Shown: one piece after another, positions 59,341-64,000 of the stretch | How the letters are laid out: each line of letters opens with the position of its first letter | How positions within the stretch are numbered: position 1 is the stretch's first letter | Assembly (NCBI RefSeq): GCF_047511655.1 | Contig: NC_133395.1 | Coordinates: 147,178,318 to 147,242,317 of the forward strand | Direction of reading: 5' to 3' | DNA from: Castor canadensis | Taxonomy: Eukaryota > Chordata > Mammalia > Rodentia > Castoridae | DNA: 64,000 nt | Position numbers and translations under genes: made by a program | The notes under the pieces: model-generated | Told to the model about the DNA's origin: nothing | What the model saw: only the letters and a program-made list of their open reading frames with translations | Databases searched by the model: none

Positions 59341-60879
59341 TCAGGATGCAGCAGGCATCCTCCTGGTCACTGCCTTCCAGCCCTGGCGCTGGTCACTGGT
59401 AGAGGGTGGAGTCCCACCAGGGGGTTGCCCTGGGTGTGGGGCTCCCTCTGCGTCACAGACAGAGGGTGTGTCCTCGCCCTGGAGTTTCCCCATGGGCGGA
59501 CTGTTTTCTTCCAGGGCCGTGCCGAGGGACGACTTGCTGCTGTCTGTGTGCCCCCCACTGCTGTGGCAGCAGCAGGAGGAGGAGGAGGAGGAGAGGGCAG
59601 CCGCAGGACCAGGCTGGGGGGCGGTGTGCGGGGAGTTCGTCGTCTTCTGAAGCGTGGAGAGGGGCGAGGCAGACTTGGTCCTTCGGCCGCTCCCCTGCCC
59701 CGACTGCACGTCGTCCTCCGGCGGGTGCCCATGGGGCGAGGTGGTGATGGGGCGGAGGGCAGGCACACTGGCACTCGTCTTTCGGGGCAGAGGGAAGGGG
59801 GGAGGAGGTTCGGGGGATGGGCAGGACCTCGCCCTGTGACGCACGGGCTTCAGTTGGACGATGGCCTTGCGCCCCTGGCGTTTCTGGCACTGGAGCATGT
59901 GGTAGGTGCAGGCGGCCTCATCGCATCGCCTGCGAAGCAGAGAGTCCCGGACCTTGTGGGATTCGAATCCCATGTCTGTCATGACCACCACGATGGTGGG
60001 GTTCAGGCGGACGGGGAGCGGCTTTTCGCTGGAAGGTGTCGGTGGACAGTCCTCCGCGTGGCTGAGCCACGGGTGGAGCAGGACCTCCTTTAGCGTGGGC
60101 CTCTGCGCGGGGTCGGGGGTCAGCAAGCAGTTGATGAGGCTCCGTCCCAAAGCTGAAATGTGGTAGGGGAGGACGTACCTTCCCTTCAGGACCCGGGGCT
60201 TCAGCTCCTGGTAGCTGTTGCCTTTGAATGGCAGCTTCCCGGTGACCATGAAGTAGAGGATGACGCCCAGGCTCCAGACGTCCACCTTGGGGCCTTCGTA
60301 CGTGTGGCCCAGGTAGACCTCTGGAGCCCGAAATGCTAAAGCACCACACGTGAAGTGCAGCTTCTGGCCGGGCATGAACCAGGTGCCCATGCCGAAGTCC
60401 GCGACCTTCACGTTGCCCAACTCGTCCAGGAGGATATTGTCGGGCTTCAAGTCCCTGTGGGCGATGCCCTTGGCGTGGCAGTAGTGCAGGGCGCAGGCCA
60501 TCTGCCAGAACAGCCTCCGGGCCTCCCCCTCCCGCAGGCGGCCATGCTGTAGCACGTGGTGCCACAGCTGCCCTCTGCCTGCGTGCTCCATCACCAGGAA
60601 GACGTGCTGCTCCGCCTCGATGACCTGGAACAGCCGCATCACGTGCGGGTGCTGCAGGGCCCGCATCAGATCCACCTCCAACGCCTTATGCACTGTCTTC
60701 TTCAGGCATTTCACCGCCACCTCGGTCCCGGTGAGGCGGTGGTAGGCCAGTCTCACCTGGCCGTATCTACCCTGGCCAAGCCTGCCCAGGACCATGTACT
60801 GAGCCCTGAGGGTCTCCTCATCGGAGGAGCTGGCCTCAAGGCCAGGCTGGGCCATCCCCTTACTACACTCACTACGCAT
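59341..60879 (-). CDS. Sperm-motility-kinase-like Ser/Thr protein kinase
   Basis: An intact intronless frame of 512 codons encodes a MARK/SMOK-type kinase. Numbering from the ATG at 60879: glycine loop GQGRYG (35-40), VAVK lysine 57, catalytic HRDLKPDN (141-148), DFG 161-163, activation-loop threonine 177, APE 185-187 and DVWSLG from 200, all conserved. A UBA-like segment, IVVVMTDMGFESHKVRDSLL, starts near 295. A proline/serine-rich tail with a polyserine-cysteine run (430-441) follows. The kinase-UBA order and intronless form fit the rodent sperm motility kinases, which act in spermatids and sperm. A TAG at 60907-60909 closes the frame upstream. The frame opens with a GTG at 60894, unlikely as a start; ATG 60879 has A at -3, and ATG 60855 (G at -3 and +4) is an alternative giving 504 residues. 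Substrate unknown; other MARK-like or TSSK-like assignments are less likely. Confidence 0.92.
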   Translation of the reverse strand: MRSECSKGMAQPGLEASSSDEETLRAQYMVLGRLGQGRYGQVRLAYHRLTGTEVAVKCLKKTVHKALEVDLMRALQHPHVMRLFQVIEAEQHVFLVMEHAGRGQLWHHVLQHGRLREGEARRLFWQMACALHYCHAKGIAHRDLKPDNILLDELGNVKVADFGMGTWFMPGQKLHFTCGALAFRAPEVYLGHTYEGPKVDVWSLGVILYFMVTGKLPFKGNSYQELKPRVLKGRYVLPYHISALGRSLINCLLTPDPAQRPTLKEVLLHPWLSHAEDCPPTPSSEKPLPVRLNPTIVVVMTDMGFESHKVRDSLLRRRCDEAACTYHMLQCQKRQGRKAIVQLKPVRHRARSCPSPEPPPPFPLPRKTSASVPALRPITTSPHGHPPEDDVQSGQGSGRRTKSASPLSTLQKTTNSPHTAPQPGPAAALSSSSSSCCCHSSGGHTDSSKSSLGTALEENSPPMGKLQGEDTPSVCDAEGAPHPGQPPGGTPPSTSDQRQGWKAVTRRMPAAS

Positions 60880-60902
60880 CCTAGACAGCAACACTAACGA
60901 TG

Positions 60903-61112
60903 CTATCTAAAAAAGGAAAAGTACCTAAAAAAATAAACTAAAATAAATGAAAAAATAGAAAAGGAAACAAAAAAAGAAAAGCGAAAAAAATAAGCAAAAA
61001 TAAAAAACGAAAACCCAAACCAACGAACCAAAGCACCAGAACCAACCACCACAAACGAGCTAACTATGGGAGTCCGGCAGGTCACTAACCAAGAGCTTCC
61101 TGCGCTATGTGG
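60903..61112 (-). other. Probable 5' UTR of the kinase, possibly with an intron
   Basis: Reading toward the gene, a G/GTTAGT donor-like site lies near 61090. A U-rich tract follows (about 61015-60910) with two acceptor-like ends, TTTATTTTTTTAG and CCTTTTTTAG, the last within 30 bases of the ATG. This could be a small 5'-UTR intron. An open frame through the tract (127 codons) begins at TTG and encodes mostly Phe and Ser; I do not believe it. Confidence 0.4.
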
Positions 61113-61137
61113 ACAAAAATCCAGCCCAGCCCCCTCC

Positions 61138-61188
61138 CTTATATGCCTGCTGCTTGTGATTCCATCACAGTGGCTGCTTGTGAGGTCA
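61138..61188 (-). promoter_or_regulatory. TATA and CRE-like elements upstream of the kinase
   Basis: The minus strand carries CATATAAG (61145-61138) about 260 bases upstream of the ATG and TGACCTCA (61188-61181), one mismatch from the CRE octamer, about 38 bp further upstream. Short promoters with a CRE-like site close to a TATA box are typical of CREM-driven spermatid genes, which fits the kinase family. Predicted transcription start near 61112. Confidence 0.5.
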
Positions 61189-61609
61189 GAGCAAGAAATG
61201 GACCAGTCCCGGCTGGGCCCCGCCCACAGTGGGGGTCTCAGTTTTTGGCCTCCAGGACCTTCCCCACTTTCATTAAAGGACCACAAAAGTTGCTTGCTTA
61301 GGTGGGTTATGGAGGTTGAGATTTAGGGTTTAAGAAATTAAAATCTGTAGGATGCTTCAGTGCCCTTTTAGTTTCTGGTTTGACAATCTGTAATACCTTT
61401 TGTTTTTAAAGACTCCTTGAAGTCTTTGCACAATATAATTACTTTTTGTTTGAAGTCTGAACTCAATATATAAGTGTTTCTTAAATTCTGAGTGGTCTCA
61501 AGGTGATGATATGATTTACCTGACATTGTAAGATAGCAGCGTTCTGTTTTTTAAATTGAGTAAAGTACCTTTCATCATAATTTCCCCAGAAGAATTTGAT
61601 TTCAAAGAC

Positions 61610-62110
61610 CTGAAGGCCAGCAGGAAATGGGGGAATATATTCAGTGTTGTATGAAAAACAAATTAACCTGTCAACCAAGAATTTTATATCCAGCACAACT
61701 GTCCTTCACCACTGAGGGAGAAATCAAGACACTCCCTGGTATAAACATGCAGGGAAGACGTGGGCTTGCAGCTGTGTGTGAACAGCATTTTGTATGTGGT
61801 TAAGTTCCTCTGGCACAAACATCAGCGTGGTGTTGCTGCAGGACTTTACATGTCATCCCCACGGTGTCCCAACAGAAATGTATGGAATGTAACAAATGGA
61901 GATGAGACACAAACACATCTTCAGAAAGTCCACCAAATGTGAAAGGGATAGGAAACAAGGGACAAAAGCTAAAAGTCATGGAAACAAACGGCAGAGCGAC
62001 AGACGTCATTCAGCTCTTCCTTACCAGTGGTCACTGCAAATATCCACTTTATACCCACTGCCACACTCAAAAGACAAGAGACTGCAGAATGGATGGAAGG
62101 CTTGACCCAA
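61610..62110 (+). mobile_element. Ancient L1 fragments, sense
   Basis: CAAGAATTTTATATCCAGCA with AACTGTCCTTCACC (about 61670-61715) and CTCAAAAGACAAGAGACTGC (about 62068) are degraded stretches recalled from old mammalian L1s. Confidence 0.6.
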
Positions 62111-63930
62111 GTGTGTGCTGTCTGCAACACTCACTTTAACTCCTCATTGGAGATGGGAATGGCCAACCTTAGAGGGAAGTGATGATGCTGTCCTGTGAGT
62201 AGTGGCAGTGACCAAGTTGGAGTGCAAGCCACCCCTTTAGATCCTTGTGCACCTAGCTGAGGGTCATTTGTAAGACTAACTGATCCTTCCAGGCATGCCC
62301 AGTGAGTGCTGCTGGTATGCTTCCTGATATGCTTGAGATATTTTACATTATTGAAAGTGGTTTGTAAAGTGCATTTGGTCAGCTCCTTTTAAAGGTATCC
62401 TTTCACATAGAAAGTGACTCAATATAGGGAGTGGGAGAGGAGAGTCAGAGGAAATCCTGCCCTAGTCCTTCACTCTCATACACACAGTGTGGTCACCATT
62501 TGGTTCCCTTTCAGTTACTTCTGAGATGAGACTCAGGTGCCTGGGGTGCACTGAGAAGGTGCTCTCTGGTGCTGTCCTGTTGTGGTTCTGGTCATGGAGA
62601 AACTGAAGAGGAAACCTGGAGGTCCCTGCTAGATATGGGGTTTATTGGAATTGCAGGCAAGGTCTCAGAGAGGTGAGCACACTAACAAGTTGAATGACCA
62701 GTGGGTCAGGCTGGGCACATTGAATCTTTCTCTGTGCTTCACCGGGATGTCCAGTGGTGGCCAGCTGGACCTAGAGCACTGGTCCTCTCCCTAGGACCAC
62801 TGTATCACACTGCTGACCACCAGGAGAGGAGCTCTAAGTGAGACTACAGAAACAGTGGTTTCATTAGCTTGCCTGCTTTGTCCTTCAATGACTGGCATTC
62901 CGAGGTTCCACTGACTCAGGGTAAGTGCAGGAATCAGGGTCTCTCCCAGATGACAGCAGTTGACCCCATTTCCCATTCTGCGTGAGTGATTTTGGGTCCT
63001 ACAGACAGCCCTCATCCCAGCAGTCCAGCCTCCGGCCACTTTACTCACCCCTGGACATGGCCAGAGCTTTTAAAATGGAAAGAGGAGTTTCAGGCCTTGG
63101 TGCTAAATGTCCTCCTTTCAATGATCTTGGAGCTGGGAAGTGGGATGGGGAAGGGGGGAGGGGAGCAAGGAGGTAGTCTCGGTAAAGTCGGGCCTGGGGT
63201 GATCCCTGGGACCCTTTAAGGTAGAATTTCAATGAGGGTTGTCCTGCCTTAGGCAAGGGGATACTGAGATCCTGAGCTTTCCTACCTGGGCCAGCCCCGC
63301 TGGGAGAGGGCATTGTGTAACCTCCCAGGCCCTGGAAGAAGCGGCCCTGTTGTAAATTATGTGCTGCTGCTTGTATCTCCTGAGGTGGAGGTGGACTTGC
63401 CTCGTAAGGAGAAGCCCGACCTTCACCTTCAGTGCCCACTGTACCGAGCTGTGTCCTCATTTGCCCTCCTCCTCTCCTGCCCCTGAGGTCTCCCCAGGGC
63501 ACCCTGATGCAATCTGCTGTGTTTTCCAGGCTCGGTCCTGAACACGTACACTCCTCTCACATGGCTGGGGGCAATGCTCAGGCAGGCAAGGGGAGTTACA
63601 TCATTACAGGTGACAAAGAATTGTGACACTTGCTCTGAGCTGGTAGACTCAAGGGGATGTGGCAGAGAAGGAGTGGATGGGCCCTGCTTTTGTGACATGT
63701 ATGGTTGATGGCAGGAGGTAAATGAGTCTCTGAGATGAAAGAAGTGGAAGCATTTGATGAAGGAATGTGTGAGTGAAGAAAGGTGAACAGCTCGCTGCAG
63801 TAAGAGCTGCAGAAGGTGAGAATGATTTCAGATAGGGTGGTCAGGTCTTGCTTCCTTGAGTGGACTCCAGCTGAAACCTCCACTTGGGTAAAGAAACAGT
63901 ATCAGTGGCCTGCAAATTCCCCAGTACGTC
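62111..63930. other. Unassigned sequence
   Basis: No gene, RNA or young repeat is recognisable. Short open frames occur on both strands. The purine-rich stretch at 63140-63175 is low complexity. Confidence 0.5.
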
Positions 63931-63934
63931 CTGT

Positions 63935-64000
63935 GGTGTGGGGTTTTGTGGTGCTGAGGATCAAACCTGGGCCTCACACGTGCTAGACAAGTCCTCTGCC
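63935..64000 (-). repeat. ID-type SINE, antisense, cut by window end
   Basis: GTGGTGCTGAGGATCAAACC, then CGTGCTAGACAAGTCC, is the reverse complement of the ID/tRNA module; it runs off the edge. Confidence 0.8.

Noticed and set aside
58710-59402. 230-codon plus-strand frame with LPGHSPTWF repeats
   Set aside because: Composition of the 51/47-bp minisatellite; the 47-bp units rotate the peptide through all three phases, so no constant repeat protein is encoded.
59367-60565. Additional long frames on both strands across the kinase gene
   Set aside because: Shadows of the GC-rich kinase CDS; none carries a recognisable domain.
60903-61286. 127-codon minus-strand frame upstream of the kinase
   Set aside because: Begins at TTG, crosses the TATA motif and U-rich tract and gives a Phe/Ser-rich tail; more likely leader and promoter DNA.
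1-64000. CRISPR arrays, operons, prophage or bacterial features
   Set aside because: SINEs, LINEs, CpG depletion and mammalian gene families show a eukaryotic nuclear sequence; the tandem arrays are minisatellites with no unique spacers.

Overview
This is a mammalian nuclear window, most likely from a rodent. Three things point that way: antisense ID-type and tRNA/7SL composite SINEs of the kind I associate with beaver, kangaroo rat and squirrel genomes; young L1 copies whose ORF2 is readable over hundreds of residues; and remnants of vomeronasal type-1 receptors plus an intronless sperm-motility-type kinase. My best guess is a castorimorph such as beaver, but that rests on remembered repeat style and is inference. 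The only convincing protein-coding gene is the kinase on the minus strand at 59341-60879.

The dominant structure is a direct segmental duplication. Copy A is 3535-18392 and copy B is 38765-56633. Each copy carries, in order, a GC-rich CpG-dense block with tandem GC boxes, an L1 3'-UTR-like fragment, a dead C2H2 zinc-finger gene, several antisense SINEs, and a dead V1R gene. Identity is patchy: some tracts differ at only a few bases while adjacent tracts are clearly diverged. After the copies separated, copy A gained a short L1 tail (16553-16955). Copy B gained a 4.1-kb 5'-truncated L1 (51369-55468), a SINE head (50486-50562) and, probably, an LTR (39989 to about 40290). The matching empty sites are visible in the other copy.

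Between the copies (18391-38764) lie an antisense L1 that lacks its 3' end at the duplication breakpoint, fragments of older L1s, a third and more distant V1R unit with a pseudogene (25218-26095), a 3'-complete antisense L1 (27269-29831), about 5 kb with little recognisable content, a 690-bp ACACAT-type repeat, and an old antisense L1 that abuts the start of copy B.

The right end (56634-64000) holds the kinase gene. A TATA motif and a CRE-like octamer lie upstream of it. A 12-unit 51/47-bp minisatellite lies immediately downstream; its minus-strand units each contain a consensus 5' splice-site sequence, and the first units are in frame with the kinase C-terminus. The remainder is old L1, L2 and SINE debris. 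The region 110-3534 and much of 29832-34540 and 62110-63930 show no gene I can support.
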